Numbered from the stretch's first letter, positions 34,520 to 48,500 are shown. The stretch is DNA of 64,000 nucleotides from Primulina eburnea (GCF_022965805.1 NC_133105.1:28862277-28926276), one strand, 5' to 3'. Notes: generated by a model from the sequence alone, not told the origin. A program made the numbers and translations.

Positions 34520-34531
34520 GTTCTGATAACA
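34520..34531 (-). other. T4 primer-binding site, degenerate
   Basis: The minus strand reads TGTTATCAGAAC, two changes from TGGTATCAGAGC, two bases from the LTR end. Confidence 0.75.
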
Positions 34532-34533
34532 AC

Positions 34534-36274
34534 TGAAATGTCTACTACTTAAAATACTGCTAATTTTTTATGCTAAATATCGAAAATGAATTTAAATGCA
34601 TGCATGCAATACTACTGTAAAACACACATTTTAAAATAAAAGAATTCCCATACTTGTAAAAGTAGTGCAGTTAAAAATATGTCAAAAACCCTGTCGAACC
34701 AACAACATGCAAAGTCCTAACAACCATCGATATATAAAGCAAAAGTGTATAAAAAATATCTATGGTACCTCTTAATTCATAAACATAATGTGAGGAAAAA
34801 TATAGTCCTGGGATTAGCATGTACACATCCATATCCACCTTCTCAGTCTTCGGCGCCTCCAATCTCCTCATCAATATGCTCACCTACATCATAAACACCT
34901 AGTGAGTCTAAAGACTCAACACACTATAATCGTTATAACAAGTACATATGCATAACATGAAACGGTGAAAAATGTTGTAGTCAACATACATTTCATGATC
35001 TTAAAAGCATGAACTTAAACATATTGTGTTAAGCATAACATGTCCAAAACATGTATCAACATACCAGCATATACATATTCATTTTCTTTATTTAAATTAC
35101 GTTTATTAGTTGTGACTTTAATATCATCGTATTAGTTGATGGATCCATCTACGTATAACCGCGGTACCCAGCGGCGGGGACATCAGCGACAATATTACCC
35201 ATCCACTGAGCCTTGGCCTTACATGTCATCATATTATCATGTTCATATTACTCACAACCAACTACCTTCTTTCAAAACATGTCATCATATTCATCACTTA
35301 TAAAATCATGCGTATACGTAAATTTTTCTTAAAATCAAGCATGCAACGTATTTTTCATATTTCTATAAAAGGACATGTTCATGACAACATATGCATTACA
35401 AAAGTGTAATTTTGTTATCGGGGCGCCGCCAGGACTGCTAACTCGACCCGAGTGCAAAATGATCATTTTGTCCCTAGAAACCCTAATTGACCATTTTACC
35501 TCTTGACCTCAAACTTTCAACCCGAAGCCAAACAAACTCTTAAAAACACCTCAAAGCATATATATAATCATTTCCTAGACGTAACCTTGAGCTCGTTTCA
35601 TAATTTATTTGATTCGTTTTAAAACTTGGACAGGAGTCCCGATTTTAACCCGAATCAACCTAAAACTTAACCAAATCTTTCCAAACTTAAACCAAAATAT
35701 AATAACTCCCTACCAGCCCCTAGACGACCCAATTCCATCCATTTTGAACCCAATAAAACACGTTGCTGCTTGCTGGAATTTTCAGCCCACAAACACCGAA
35801 AACACTAGCGTATCTATCCTCCTAAATTTCGGCCCTAGCTCAAACCAACGAGGATCATACCAGAATCAAATCTTCCTATCCCACCTCTGGACCCTCCTTG
35901 ACCGACCTAACCCTAGCCCTCAGCATCATGCACGCTATTAAGCGCTACCACGTTAGAGCCCTTGCACCAAGCCCCAACCGAGACACCCCTGCACTTATCT
36001 CCCTCGTTCGGCTCTATGACCAAGACTAGCGGTGTTCGATTCATCCTAGGCAATGACTCAAAACCACCAGGGTAAGATCTAAGGCTTGGAACAGCCTTTG
36101 CATCGCCGGCTTCTTACCATCTCTCCCATCTTCCGATCTAGCCCAACTGAGACCAACCACCAAGGAAAAATGTGATCGGCCTTCACCAAATTGTGCCTAC
36201 CTGGTGACTCCATCCCCTTGACACCATGGATCCCAATGTGTACAGCCCTTAACCTCTTATCCATAGTAGCCCAT
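34534..36274 (-). repeat. T4 5' LTR, incomplete
   Basis: Its 3' end (CATTTCA on the minus strand) and the GAGTCTTTAGACTC block (34904-34917) match T1 in position. The GATGGATCCATCTA and GGCGGGGACA stretches near 35145-35180 are also shared with T1 at about 11335-11375. It is interrupted at 36275 by T5, and its 5' end was not found. Confidence 0.78.
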
Positions 36275-36894
36275 TGTTAGAGTAGGTGTCCGGCAAGCCA
36301 ACATGTTGCTAGGGCTTTTATTGACTCTAATGTAAAACAAAACATTTTATTGTAATAATATTTTATGATTTTATTTGATTATGACATTATAATTTATCTG
36401 TATACCCATGCAAGCTGCATAGATAAATTCCTTGAATATACAATAGGTACCATGAGGTCTGCAGCACAACGTAAGATCATGAAACTCATTAGGAAGTGTC
36501 CCATATATTCTAAACAAGTTTCTAGTCAAATCAACCTCCTAAAACAAGGATAAAGGTCACTCGAGCTTGAGACTAACACCTGTGGTGTAAACAACATGTT
36601 TCATTGGCAAGGGCATGGATATGTCCATTCACACAGATGTGTGATAATATGATGATGCACTGAACAACCCTCCCTCGGACCATCCAAGTGGTTCTCACTT
36701 ATCGAGTGGAATAGGTTGTACACCATTAGTCTTTTGACCCGGGACAATGTAGGGACTATTCCTGCTAGCATGCACTTTGATCTGTTTACCGACTCCATCG
36801 AGGGTCATCAGGTGGCGAGGTTGGGTGTAGTTTCGAAATACGTAAGAGCAAATGTATTGTAGTCGGTGATTCACCATTCGCTTACAGGTGAAGA
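36275..36894 (+). repeat. T5: copia LTR, first part
   Basis: Starts TGTTAGAGTAGGTG as do the T8 LTRs and stays alignable for its whole length (shared CTGTATACCCATGC, GTTCTCACTTATCGAGTGGA, TTTACCGACTC), but much more diverged than the two T8 LTRs are from each other. Split by T6; continues at 44705. Confidence 0.85.
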
Positions 36895-38495
36895 TGTGAC
36901 ACCCTGACCCGTAACAATAAAATAATACAGCGGAATTTAAAATTTCCTTACACTGGAAGGAGTTTCAAAATACATTTCATAAAAATTTTTACAAAATAAA
37001 AACATGATCATTCAAATGATTTAACAAAAATACAAAACAATCATTCCTATGATCATGTCCCAAAAATACTAGCAAAAACATCATCTTTCCAATCTTCGTA
37101 TGCATATGACCTCTGACCACAGTCAACGTCCTGGTCTGTCGCTCTTATCTGCATCACATGAAAATAACTGAAATGAGTATAAAAACTCAGCAAGTGGAAC
37201 TCTACATAGCAATGATACATAGTATACTCTGTAAAACATGACTTGAAATCATAAATACCATCAACTCTGAAACATGAATACTATAGCAATAACTGTAGCA
37301 ATAACATAGCAATGGGATGGTATTCTCTTTTCTCTGGTTGGATTGATATCAATAGTATCTCTGACTGTGGTGCTCGTATCCCAAATCGATTATAAACCGA
37401 TAACTCTGAGGGATATAAGCCTATGGGCGTTGATCAACTAATTGCATGCAATGCTCTGACTATGATTCAATCAATCCAATAAAACATTTGAATTCTCAAT
37501 AGCATTTAGACAACCACTTTGGAAACTATATCTTTTCTCTTGTATTCTCTTTTCAATAAATGAGACATACAATGCCTCCAATAGATAATCAATGGAATCA
37601 ATACATAACAATGGATCAATTGAAGGGAATAACACTTTGAAACCTTTGAAATACAATACATATAACATCATGTGAGCAAAGGAATGAAATTCCACTTACA
37701 AACCAATAGAACACCTCCAAACTATACTCTTGGTACACCACCTACAACAATAATCCATAAATAACACCAATATCAACTCTATATCCAAAAATACAAGTCA
37801 AATAATCCATTAAACCAACAACAACATCAACCTATAGCATCTCATTTCCAACACCATGATAGAACTCAACCAAAAACTTACCTTAGCTTCCTCTCTCCAC
37901 GAAGAAGCTCGATCTCAACTCGGAAATCCAAACAAATCCAAGAATCAAAGGTAGGAAGCAATTGAAATGGAAGAAAACCCTTGTTCTAGAGAGGAAATCT
38001 CGAAAAATGGAGGAAATGAAAGGATAAGGTATGGCCAACAACTCCAAAAAGTAACTTAAAAACTCGCCCATACCTAGACCGCGGGTGCGCTGATACTAAT
38101 ACCGCTGGTGCGCCTAGCTCACGGCACAACAAAATAAAATCCATGCACGATGACCGCGGGTACGGTGCTGCAATTACCGCGGGTGCGGTCTCAACACTAC
38201 CGCGGGTGCGGTGTCCTCTCGGCAAAAACCACAAAATCCAACATAAATGACCGCTGGTGCGGTCCTTGCAAGAGTGCGGGTGGGTATCCTTTCGGCCAAG
38301 AAACAATCCAAAGCAACTAAAATCAATCCGCAACGCTGAAACGACGCAACCAACAACATCTAATACAACAACCAAGCCACAAACAATAATACCAACTAAA
38401 CTATAGCCCATAACACAACTCAAATCATCTAAATCATAAAACCCCATAAACACATAAAGCTTAAACCGTACCGTACACCGGGCTTGGCTATTACA
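36895..38495 (-). repeat. T6 3' LTR
   Basis: 1601 bp. Its array (38077-38287) has seven units versus eight in the 5' LTR, and several cores are mutated (for example ACCGCTGGTGCG). Confidence 0.95.
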
Positions 38496-38511
38496 ATCTC
38501 CCCTCCTTAGA
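38496..38511 (-). other. T6 polypurine tract
   Basis: The minus strand reads CTAAGGAGGGGAGAT directly before the 3' LTR, as in T3. Confidence 0.85.
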
Positions 38512-38535
38512 GGAATTTCGTCCGCGAAATTGACG

Positions 38536-41500
38536 TCACTGCACGAACAGCTCAGGATGCTTCTCTCTCATCTCATCCTCTGGTTCCCACGTAGCCTCCT
38601 CGATCAAATGGTTCCTCCAAAGGACTTTAACGATGCCGATCTCTTTGTTCCTCAATACTCTAACTGTGCGATCCAAAATCTGGACCGGAATCTCTTGGTA
38701 CGTCAAATTCGGCGTCAAGTCCAATGGCTCTTGGTGAAGGAAATGGGAAGGATTCGCAACATACTTCCTGAGCATCGATACATGAAACACATTGTGAACT
38801 CTGTCAAGATCTGGCGGTAGGGCTAATCTGTAGGCTCTGTCCAAGATCTCAAAAGGGCTAATGAATCTAGGACTCAACTTGCTCTTCTTGCCAAATTGCA
38901 TCACACCCTTGAGAGGTGCTATCTTCAAGAACACGTGATCACCAACCTCGAACTGCAACGGCCTACGCCGAACATCTGCATAGCTCTTCTATCTCGACTG
39001 AGCAGTCTTCATTCTCTCACGGATAACAGCAACAACATCGGCAGTCTGCTGGACCAACTCGGGACCCAACATCTTCCTCTCTCCAACCTCATCCCAAAAC
39101 AAAGGAGATCTGCACTTCCTGCCATAAGGAGCCTCATACGGTGCCATCCCAATCGTCGCTTGGTAGCTATTGTTGTACGTGAACTCCACAAGAGGCAATT
39201 TAGAATCTCAGCTACCTGGATAATCGATAGTACAAGCTCTGAGCATATCCTCAAGAATCTGAATGACTCTCTCTGACTGACCGTCGCTCTGAGGGTGATA
39301 AGCTGTACTGAACGCTAACCGCGAACCCATAGCTCTGTGTAAACTCTTCCAAAACTCTGAAGTAAACCTGGGGTCACGATCAGACACAATCGACACAGGG
39401 ACACCGTGAAGTCTAACAATCTCTGCTACATACTCCTCAGCATACTGATTCAGGGAGTACGTCGTCTTGACTGGAAGAAAGTGCGCTGACTTGGTCAATC
39501 GATCAACGATAACCCAAATGGAGTTAAAAACCTTCTGCGTCCTGGGAAGACCAGTCACGAAATCCATCGAAATATGCTCCCACTTCCACTGAGGAATCGG
39601 CAATGACAACAATGTCCCAGCAGGTCTCTGGTGCTCAATCTTCACCTACTGACAAGTAAGGCACTGAGAAATGAACATAGCAATATCTTTCTTCATACCT
39701 GGCCACCAGAAGAGTCGACGAAGATCCTGATACATCTTCGTGCTGCCTGGATGAATCGAATATGGCGCGGTTTGAGCCTCTGCCAAGATATCCCGCCGAA
39801 TATCATCGCCAACAGGAACACAAATACGGCCTCTGAAAGTCACCAAACCATCACCATTCGAACCAAACTCTGAGTTCCCTCTCTCCTCTGCTCTAGCTCT
39901 CAACTCTGTCAACTGAACATCAGTCGACTGCTCTCTACGGATCATGTCCTTCAATGTAGCCCGAATAACCAACGCTGAAAGGCGAGCAATGGTTCCCGGA
40001 ACTACCAAAGAAATATCCTCTCGATGCAAGACCATCAACAACGGCCTCTGAATCAAAGAACTCAAAGAAGAACTCGACTTCCGGCTCAAAGCATCAGCCA
40101 CAACATTCGCCTTCCCTGGGTGGTAACTAATCGTCACATCATAATCTTTGACAAGCTCTAACCACCGCCTCTGTCGCATATTGAGCTCTTTCTGGGAAAA
40201 CAGATACTTCAAACTCTTGTGGTCTGTGAAGATCTCACACTTTTCGCCATACAAGTAATGTCTCCAAATTTTCAGGGCGAAAACCACAGCTGCCAACTCT
40301 AAATCGTGCGTCGGATAATTCTTCTCATAATCCTTCAACTGGCGAGAAGCATAGGCAATGACCTTACCTCGCTGCATCAGCACTGCATTAAGGCCTTTCT
40401 TCGACGCATCGGTAAAGACAACAAAATCCTCAGAACCACTGGGCAATGAAAGAACAGGAGCTGTCGTCAATCTATCCTTCAACTCTTGAAATGCACTCTG
40501 GCAATCAATGGACCATTCGAACTTCACAGTCTTCCTCGTCAAATTGGACAATGGCAGGGCAATCTTGGAGAAATCTGAAATGAAACGATGATAATAACCC
40601 GCCAAACCAAGGAAACTGCGTACCTCAGACACAGTGGTAGGAATAGGCCAATTCTGAATCGCCTCTATCTTCAATGGATCAACAGCAATGCCATCCTTCG
40701 AAACGACATGGCCTAGAAAAGAAATCTGATCCAGCCAAAACTCACACTTCTTCAACTTGGCAAACAGCCTCTTCTCTCGCAACAACTGAAGAACAACTCT
40801 GAAATGCTCAGAATGAAGCTCTCTGGTCTTGGAATAGATCAATATGTCGTCGATGAAGACAATGACGAAGCTATCCAGATAAGGCTTGAACACACGGTTC
40901 ATCAAGTCCATGAAGACTGAAGGAGCATTGGTCAAACAAAAATACATAACCATAAACTCATAGTGACCGTACCTGGTCCGGAACGCTGTCTTAGGGATAT
41001 CAGACTCCCTAACCTTCAACTGATAGTAGCCAGACCGAAGATCAATCATCGAGAATACAGTAGCACCATGGAGCTGATCAAACAAATCATCTATCCGTGG
41101 CAACGGATACTTATTCTTGACAGTCACTTTGTTAAGCTCCCTGTAGTCGATACACAGTCGCAAAGAACCATCCGTCTTCTTGACAAACAGAACCGGAGCT
41201 CCCCAAGGTGAAGAACTCGGACGAATAAAACCCTTGTCTAAAAGATCCTGCAACTGCGCCTTCAACTCCTTCATCTCAGTAGGGGCCATCCTGTACAGAG
41301 CCTTAGAAATAGGAACCGTACCTGGAGCTAAATCGATCGAAAACTCAACATCTCTATCCGGCGGCAAACTCGGAACATCATCCTCAAACACATCAGCAAA
41401 CTCCCTCACAACATCGATATCATCTATATTCAACTTAATCAATTTATCCACATCCACAATAGAAGCCAGAAACACATCACAACCTCTACACAGCAACTTC

Positions 41501-42942
41501 TCAGCCTCAAGACAAGAAATAAAAGGAAGGACCAGCGAAGTACCTGAGCTGGCGAGAACTCCTCCCTGGCCATCATCTGCAAAAGTCACCTTCTTAGCAA
41601 CACAATCGATAACTGCACGGTAAGTCGAAAGCCAATCCATGCCAAGAATAACATCAAAGGCAACCATAGGGATAACAATCAAATCAGCGAAGACAACTCG
41701 CTCTTCAATACGAACAGGGCACGCAAACACAATCGATGTCGGGCATAACACGTCCCCCGAAGGTAAAACAACATTAAGCTGGAGGGGAAGAACAGAATGA
41801 ACTATACCCAAAGATCTCAAAAACAATTCAGACATAAAAGAATGAGTAGCACCAGTATCTATCAAAGTCGTAGCTACTCTGCCTGAAATAAAAATAGTAC
41901 TAGAGATCAATGAAGAATCATGATTAATACCTTCCTTGGTCATCGTAAAGATACGACCCTGCACCTTCCCTTGGCTAGCTCCTCGTGGACAATCTCTGGC
42001 AACGTGGCCTGCCGTGCCACAACGATAGCAAGAATGAGTGCCAAATCTGCACTCTCCTCGATTATGCTTGCCACACTTTGGACACAGTGGCTTCTCGGGA
42101 TCAACTGGAACTGGTGGTGGTCTAGGACTCGACTCCATCTTGCCCTTGCCCTTGAAACGATCTCTGCCCCTCTGATTCGAGCCCTGGCCTCTCTGAACAA
42201 CAGCTTGGTGCCTCTCCTGCCTCTCTCTGGTGATGTCCTTCTCATCCTGTTCGGCCAACAATGCCTTGGACACAATCTCCTTGAAAGTAACAGCCTTGGA
42301 CATATTGATATCACGACGAATCTCAGCTCTAAGGCCTCGAATGAAATGAGCGCCTTTATCTTTGTCATTGGAAGCAATGTAAGGAGCAAACAAGCAACCC
42401 TCCTCAAACTTGAGAATATACTCACCGACATCCAAGCTCCCCTGTCGAAGCTCCAATAACTCCGTAACCTTCCTCGCTCTAAGTGCATCGGGAAAGTACT
42501 TGTCGTAGAACAAATCTGTAAACTCTGACCACTTCAGTGTCGAGACGTCAACTCCAACCTTGGTCGCATTCCACCATATGCGAGCAGCTTTAACCAACAT
42601 GAACACAGCACAGCTAATACGGTCTCTGTCCTCGTAGTGGAGATGATCGAAGATCGCCTCTAGAGCCTTGACCCACTCAACTACAACTAAAGGATCGGTG
42701 CTCCCTGAAAATTCCGGTGGATCCATCCTTTTGAAAGCAGAAAAGACGGCATCAGTGCCAACTGCCTGAGCTACTGGAACTCTACCTTGGCCTCTACCCT
42801 GTCCTGTTCCTTGCAATCGAAGCAGCTGTTGAATCTGCTCACTATGAACTTTAGCCTGCTCCTTAAGCTACTTGCCGAACTCATCGACAACTCTAGAGGA
42901 AGAACTATCCTCACCCTCTACTGCTTTCCTCTTAGGTGGCAT
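38536..42942 (-). pseudogene. gag-pol: T6 gag-pol, single frame with four stops
   Basis: From the ATG read at 42942 (MPPKRK) to the stop at 38536 the frame is continuous for about 1468 codons, showing that gag and pol form one ORF in this family. Domains in order: Gag; zinc knuckle [14 protein letters not shown]; protease DTGATHS; RT with FIDDILIYS; RNase H FTDASKKG; integrase with HHCC finger, [17 protein letters not shown] and QSERV; GPF/Y; chromodomain. In-frame stops lie at 42870-42868 (codon 25, Leu in T3), 39648-39646 (Gln after CLTCQ in the finger), 39210-39208 (Trp of GSWDS) and 38991-38989 (after TAQSR). A short in-frame deletion removes about four residues next to EILDR. Confidence 0.95.
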
Positions 42943-43062
42943 ACTCTACAATTGCTCACAAGACACCAATCAATAGATAACAATGAATAAATAGATGCAA
43001 AGAAAACATACCCGGACAGTTGAAAGTAGACGAAGTCATATGCATTGGTCCGAAGAACCGGG

Positions 43063-43074
43063 GCTCTGATACCA
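43063..43074 (-). other. T6 primer-binding site
   Basis: TGGTATCAGAGC on the minus strand, five bases from the 5' LTR. Confidence 0.95.
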
Positions 43075-43079
43075 CTAAA

Positions 43080-44699
43080 TGTGACACCCTGACCCGTAAC
43101 AATAAAATAATACAGCGGAATTTAAAATTTTCTTACACTGGAAGGAGTTTCAAAATACATTTCATAAAAATGTTTACAAAATAAAAACATGATCATTCAA
43201 ATGATTTAACAAAAATACAAAACAATCATTCCTATGATCATGTCCCAAAAATACTAGCAAAAACATCATCCTTCCAATCTTCGTATGCATATGACCTCTG
43301 ACCACAGTCAACGTCCTGGTCTATCGCTCTTATCTGCATCACATGAAAATAACTGAAATGAGTATAAAAACTCAGCAAGTGGAATTCTACATAGGAATGA
43401 TACATAGTATACTCTGTAAAACATGACTTGAAATCATAAATACCATCAACTCTGAAACATGAATACTATAGCAATAACTGTAGCAATAACATAGCAATGG
43501 GATGGTATTCTCTTTTCTCTGGTTGGATTGATATCAATAGTATCTCTGACTGTGGTGCTCGTATCCCAAATCGATTATAAACCGATAACTCTGAGGGATA
43601 TAAGCCTATGGGCGTTGATCAACTAATTGCATGCAATGCTCTGACTATGATTCAATCAATCCAATAAAACATTTGAATTCTCAATAGCATTTAGACAATC
43701 ACTTTGGAAACTATATCTTTTCTCTTGTATTCCCTTTTCAATAAATGAGACATACAATGCCTCCAATAGATAATCAATGGAATCAATACATAACAATGGA
43801 TCAATTGAAGGGAATAACACTTTGAAACCTTTGAAATACAATACATATAACATCATGTGAGCAAAGGATTGAAATTCCACTTACAAACCAATAGAACACT
43901 TCCAAACTATACTCTTGGTACACCACCTACAACAATAATCCATAAATAACACCAATATCAACTCTATATCCAAAAATACAAGTCAAATAATCCATTAAAC
44001 CAACAACAACATCAACCTATAGCATCTCATTTCCAACACCATGATAGAACTCAACCAAAAACTTACCTTAGCTTCCTCTCTCCACGAAGAAGCTCGATCT
44101 CAACTCGGAAATCCAAACAAATCCAAGAATCAAAGGTAGGAAGCAATTGAAATGGAAGAAAACCCTTGTTCTAGAGAGGAAATCTCAAAAAATGGAGGAA
44201 ATGAAAGGATAAGGTATGGCCAACAACTCCAAAAAGTAACTTAAAAACTCGCCCATACCTAGACCGCGGGTGCGCTGATACTAATACCGCGGGTGCGCCT
44301 AGCTCACGGCACAACAAAATAAAATCCATGCACGATGACCGCGGGTGCGGTGCTGCAATTACCGCGGGTGCGGTCACCACCGCGGGTGCGGTCTCAACAC
44401 TACCGCGGGTGCGGTGTCCTCTCGGCAAAAACCACAAAATCCAACATAAATGACCGCGGGTGCGGTCCTTGCAAGAGTGCGGGTGCGGTATCCTTTCGGC
44501 CAAGAAACAATCCAAAGCAACTAAAATCAATCTGCAACGCTGAAACGACGCAACCAACAACATCTAATACAACAACCAAGCCACAAACAATAATACCAAC
44601 TAAACTATAGCCCATAACACAACTCAAATCCTCTAAATCATAAAACCCAATAAACACATAAAGCTTAAACCGTACCGTACACCGGGCTTGGCTGTTACA
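43080..44699 (-). repeat. T6 5' LTR
   Basis: 1620 bp, TGTAACAGCCAAGCC to GGGTGTCACA in element orientation. The palindrome array is at 44262-44490 with eight units. Confidence 0.95.
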
Positions 44700-44704
44700 G
44701 AAGA

Positions 44705-44850
44705 TATCCTATGTGATCTGATGAGTTAATAGTACAAGGAGTCTCTGAACAAAGCAAAAAATGTGCTTTAGAGAAAGGTGTTTTCCTAGTTGCACATGAC
44801 ATGCCACTATTAGTACTCAAAGATGTTGGAAACATATATCAGTGATTTGA
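44705..44850 (+). repeat. T5 copia LTR, second part
   Basis: Resumes with TATCCTATGTG, aligned with the T8 LTR after GGGTATGGATATCC, then diverges. Its right limit against T7 is approximate and the 3' half of the LTR is missing. Confidence 0.6.
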
Positions 44851-45582
44851 CAAATTAAGCTTCGAAATGTATTAGAATAACTGATCAAAGGCAACGAGCT
44901 TAACTGACTAAAATATTACAACTGTTAGTTGTCATTAGCTGAAGATTAATGCGTACCAGCTAAATCTTATCCACGTCGGCAGTTGAAGCCGATTCTAACT
45001 GACTAATCATTTGGGAACTGATCAGTTGAAACAATTAGTTATGAGTTTTTGCAGCAAAGTATCCATCAGCTGATCTCTCAGCTGTACACATCATCAGTTG
45101 AGAACGACAACTGACAAATAGTACAACAGATAGATATTACAGTGTACGACTGTCAGAGAATATTGACGTGGAAATCAACGGATATAAAGATTCAAATGTT
45201 ATTTAATATTACCATTGAGAGGGAAGCCTATAAATAGGTGAAGAGGGCAGCTGAGAAGAATAACATGCAAACTACTATTCTATTCAAGCTTGATGTTACT
45301 CTACTAAAATCAACACTCGTATTTCAATATCAAGAGCTCACTCTTATCAGATTTTTCAGTAGCAATCAAGGCTACATTTACGAGCTTTTTAGAACTTTGA
45401 AATCTTGGTTAGATTCATTCAGTTGTCTTATATTCAGTCACGCACTGTAAAAGTTATTGAGAACTAATAGTTTCAGTTTGGCAATGTTAAGTCCAAACTG
45501 AAGTGGGTCAGTACAACATTTGTATTCGATCAAAGTCTTTTAGTGATAATCCTATCTTCGTGATAGAAGGGGTGACGTAAGA
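44850..45582 (+). repeat. T7 5' LTR, first part
   Basis: Rich in AACTG/CAGTT words and palindromes such as AACTGATCAGTT (about 45017) and CAGCTG. The left end was not resolved. S5 begins at 45583. Confidence 0.75.
45228..45237 (+). promoter_or_regulatory. T7 LTR TATA box
   Basis: CTATAAATAG, a canonical plant TATA box, about 200 bp downstream of the AACTGATCAGTT cluster. Confidence 0.75.
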
Positions 45583-48500
45583 TGTAGAACCTATAAATCA
45601 GACTACGTATAAACCATGCATAATTAATATTATTTAAAATTTTAATGGTTTTTATGCATGAGGATTTAAATTCTTTTATTTAAATTTAATTATTTTATGC
45701 AGTAGTTTAGTTGTTATCTTTTCATTTAATTAAGTGAGGCCGGACTGGAGTGAGAGTATTGAGATAAAATTTAATATTAAGAAAACATTCCTAGAATTTA
45801 TTTTAGATAAATAATAAGTTAATTAAAGTAAAAGAATGTTTAAGAAATTATTTAAGTAATTTAAATGTTAGCCATGCATGCAAGATAATGTTATTCCATA
45901 AATAATTTATTAAGTCACTAAAATATTTAATTGGTAGATAAAACACTAGAGATTTAAAATTCAATAATTAAAAAATATTTCTTCCTCCATTTTATTATAA
46001 TTTTCGGCCATTACACTTTAAAAGATTTAAATTTTGGCAACTCACCATTATTTGATTTCTTTTCCTTATCCCTTCCATGGTAAATAATCCCTTCATTTTT
46101 AAATCCTAATTTAATTAATAATTAAGCAATTTCCTACCCTACCTTGGTTGATAATAAAAAAATCGGCCTCCTCCTTTTCTAGATTAACAATATTTGACAA
46201 CCCATTCCTTTGATTCTTTCCTAATCCTTTTCTTGTTAGATAATCCCTTAAATTTTATTTACCACTAATTAACATTTAAGCATTATTTCTACCATGTTTA
46301 TCTAGCAATATTCCATCCCCATTTACCACAAAAAAATTCGGTCACCCCTTCTTTTAAAAGATTTAATTTAGTTTAACAACTCATTCCTTGTTCTTTTTTA
46401 GGTAGATAATTTCCCCCACTTTTAAATCACCAACAAATAAATAATCAAGCAATTTTCACCCTTGTTCCTAGACTAAATATTCTACCAAGTGCACCTTCTA
46501 GTATCCTTCAAAATCTCTTGATAATCAAATCATTCCTTATCTCACAAACTAGAAAGATAGAAAGATTTATTTCTCCCTTTTATCCTGCAACCTTCCCTCA
46601 TTTTTCCCTAGCCATTTCTCCGTCACCATTCTCGAAATTTCAGTGCACTTTGAGAGAAAAAAAAAAACGTGAGCCTCCTAGCAAGAATTAAGAGAGAAAA
46701 CTAGTGGAAAGTGAAGAGCACTCCGTCTCCGCTGCGCCGTGTCGTCGTTTGATTTGTTTTCTTTTCAAAACAAAAATCCAAGGCATGTTTCTATCATTCT
46801 TTTACTTGTCAATCAAGTCATATTAATATTTTAAAACATTTCTTGTGCATAAATTTAAAGGCAAAACTGAAATCATGTCAAGAACTTTTGAAAACTTATG
46901 TGCAGAATTTTTCGGTTTCTCCTATGCTTTCACGGTTGGTATGTTTTTGTTGTTTCAGGGTTGGTTAGATTTCCAGGGGCTCAAGGTTGCTTTAGGACAT
47001 GATATAGGGTGTGTTAAGAAGGGAGATGTCCGCTGGTTTCAGCCCCCCCCCCCCCCCCTCTTGCATCACGTTTGACAGCAACTCCCCAATCATGTCATTT
47101 TGTCTCTCGAAATTTCTTGTTTTCGGTGTGTACAAGGAGGTTCCAATCGTGGTTGTCTTGTGGGTTTGTAACCATGGTTGTAACCCTTCTTTGAAATGTC
47201 TAGGATGTGACCAAGGTGCCATTTCATGGTTTGGTTCATGTTCCCATCGGTTTTAAAAATAAACAAGAACAGCCCCCATCGGTTTCATCTTTCTGGTTTT
47301 TGGGTGTGTGAGTTGGTGTTTGGTTTTGTGGTGTTTCTTGGATCTTGGTTGGATTTTTAGCTCTTAGCCATAGTTCATACCATATCTTACAATGTCTAGA
47401 TCATGCCATGGTCAATCAAATGGTAACTGGAATGATGCATGACAACAATAACGAGCAAGACGTCCCACGCGCATGTTAGTTCTCGGTTGGAAGAGTGGTG
47501 ATGTTGCTGATGTTGCTTGGATTGTGGCTGGCATAGGGCCCTTAGCTATGGTTCAAGGCATACTTTAGGATGTTGGGAAGAGGCTCTGGTCGGTGGTTCA
47601 AGCCCCAATGGCCATTAGCCTTGCAAACGACGAAAGGAAATGCACAAACAGCTGCTGTATTTTTTACAGCAACTGTACCCGCGGTTCAGAGGTGTGTTTC
47701 GAGTTCTTGTTTGGCTTTTAGCCTATGGCATTGGACTGGACAGTACCCCATCAATTTAGGAAGGTCATGTTTTTGGCCGTTTGTGATTCGGTTAAGTTTA
47801 GAGGTCATACAAGAATTTACGGTGCAATGTGCCAAAGTGACTCTCGAAAGAGGGTTTCATGGTTTTGGCCTCCATTGCGCAATTTTCGTATATTACAGCC
47901 CTATGTTTATGTTTTACAGTATTTTAAGAGTATTTTAACCATGGCTAAACGATGGTTCGATGTTGGTTCGGGTTGGTACGAAGCCATGGTTGAATACTAA
48001 GTTAGTTGGGCGTAATTGTCTAGTTTTTCGGTCGATTTTGAAATGTTAGTCAAGATAAGTTTAGTTGCATATTTTTCATGCTAGAATTAGGTCGCAGCGA
48101 GCCTGGGAACGATCCAACTCATTCGATAAAATAATACAGGACATTTAATTATCTTACGTTCATAAAAATAAAATATTCATTTTTGAGATATATGCGATAT
48201 TGCTTGTGGCCACTTCACGTTCATGGGATTGCAGCTTATCATGGGATTATCACTTCATTCGGTGGTCACTGACCGGTTCATGTTCATGTATTGGTAGATC
48301 TCTACCGCCCGGTATGCCGTGGTTTAGTCTGATCAGACGATTCATTTCACGTTATGGGCCACTTGAGAAGAACATATTCTCAACATAAAATTATTATTAT
48401 GCTATTTCGTGATAGGGCTCTATCGAGCAACATTTCATTTATGATTTTCAGTTCAGTTATGCACGTATTTATAATTACTCATGACAAGATATTTTCAAGT

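Larger units (their letters stand above)
30503..36274 (-). mobile_element. T4: non-coding gypsy-type element
   Basis: Minus orientation: part of the 3' LTR (30503-30975), polypurine tract, about 2.2 kb of internal sequence once S4 is removed, a degenerate primer site and a 5' LTR from 34534. The leader near the primer site is similar to that of T1. No gag or pol motif is visible, so it is either a fully decayed copy or a large-LTR derivative without genes. Confidence 0.75.
36895..44699 (-). mobile_element. T6: full-length Tekay-type chromovirus
   Basis: 7805 bp, minus orientation, same family as T3, with GAAGA duplications at 36890-36894 and 44700-44704. LTRs differ at about 19 positions in 1600 (about 1.2% by eye), so the insertion is of similar age to T3. 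One gag-pol frame without frameshifts but with four in-frame stops. Inserted in the T5 copia LTR. Confidence 0.97.

Noticed and set aside
35609..35941. 110-codon ORF in the T4 LTR
   Set aside because: Located in LTR sequence antisense to the element; no domain or conserved start.
41180..41623. Plus-strand ORFs opposite T6 gag-pol
   Set aside because: Shadows of the real minus-strand frame; the translations show no family motif.
47570..47938. 122-codon ORF inside S5
   Set aside because: Within a solo LTR; no recognisable domain and no sign of a host gene.
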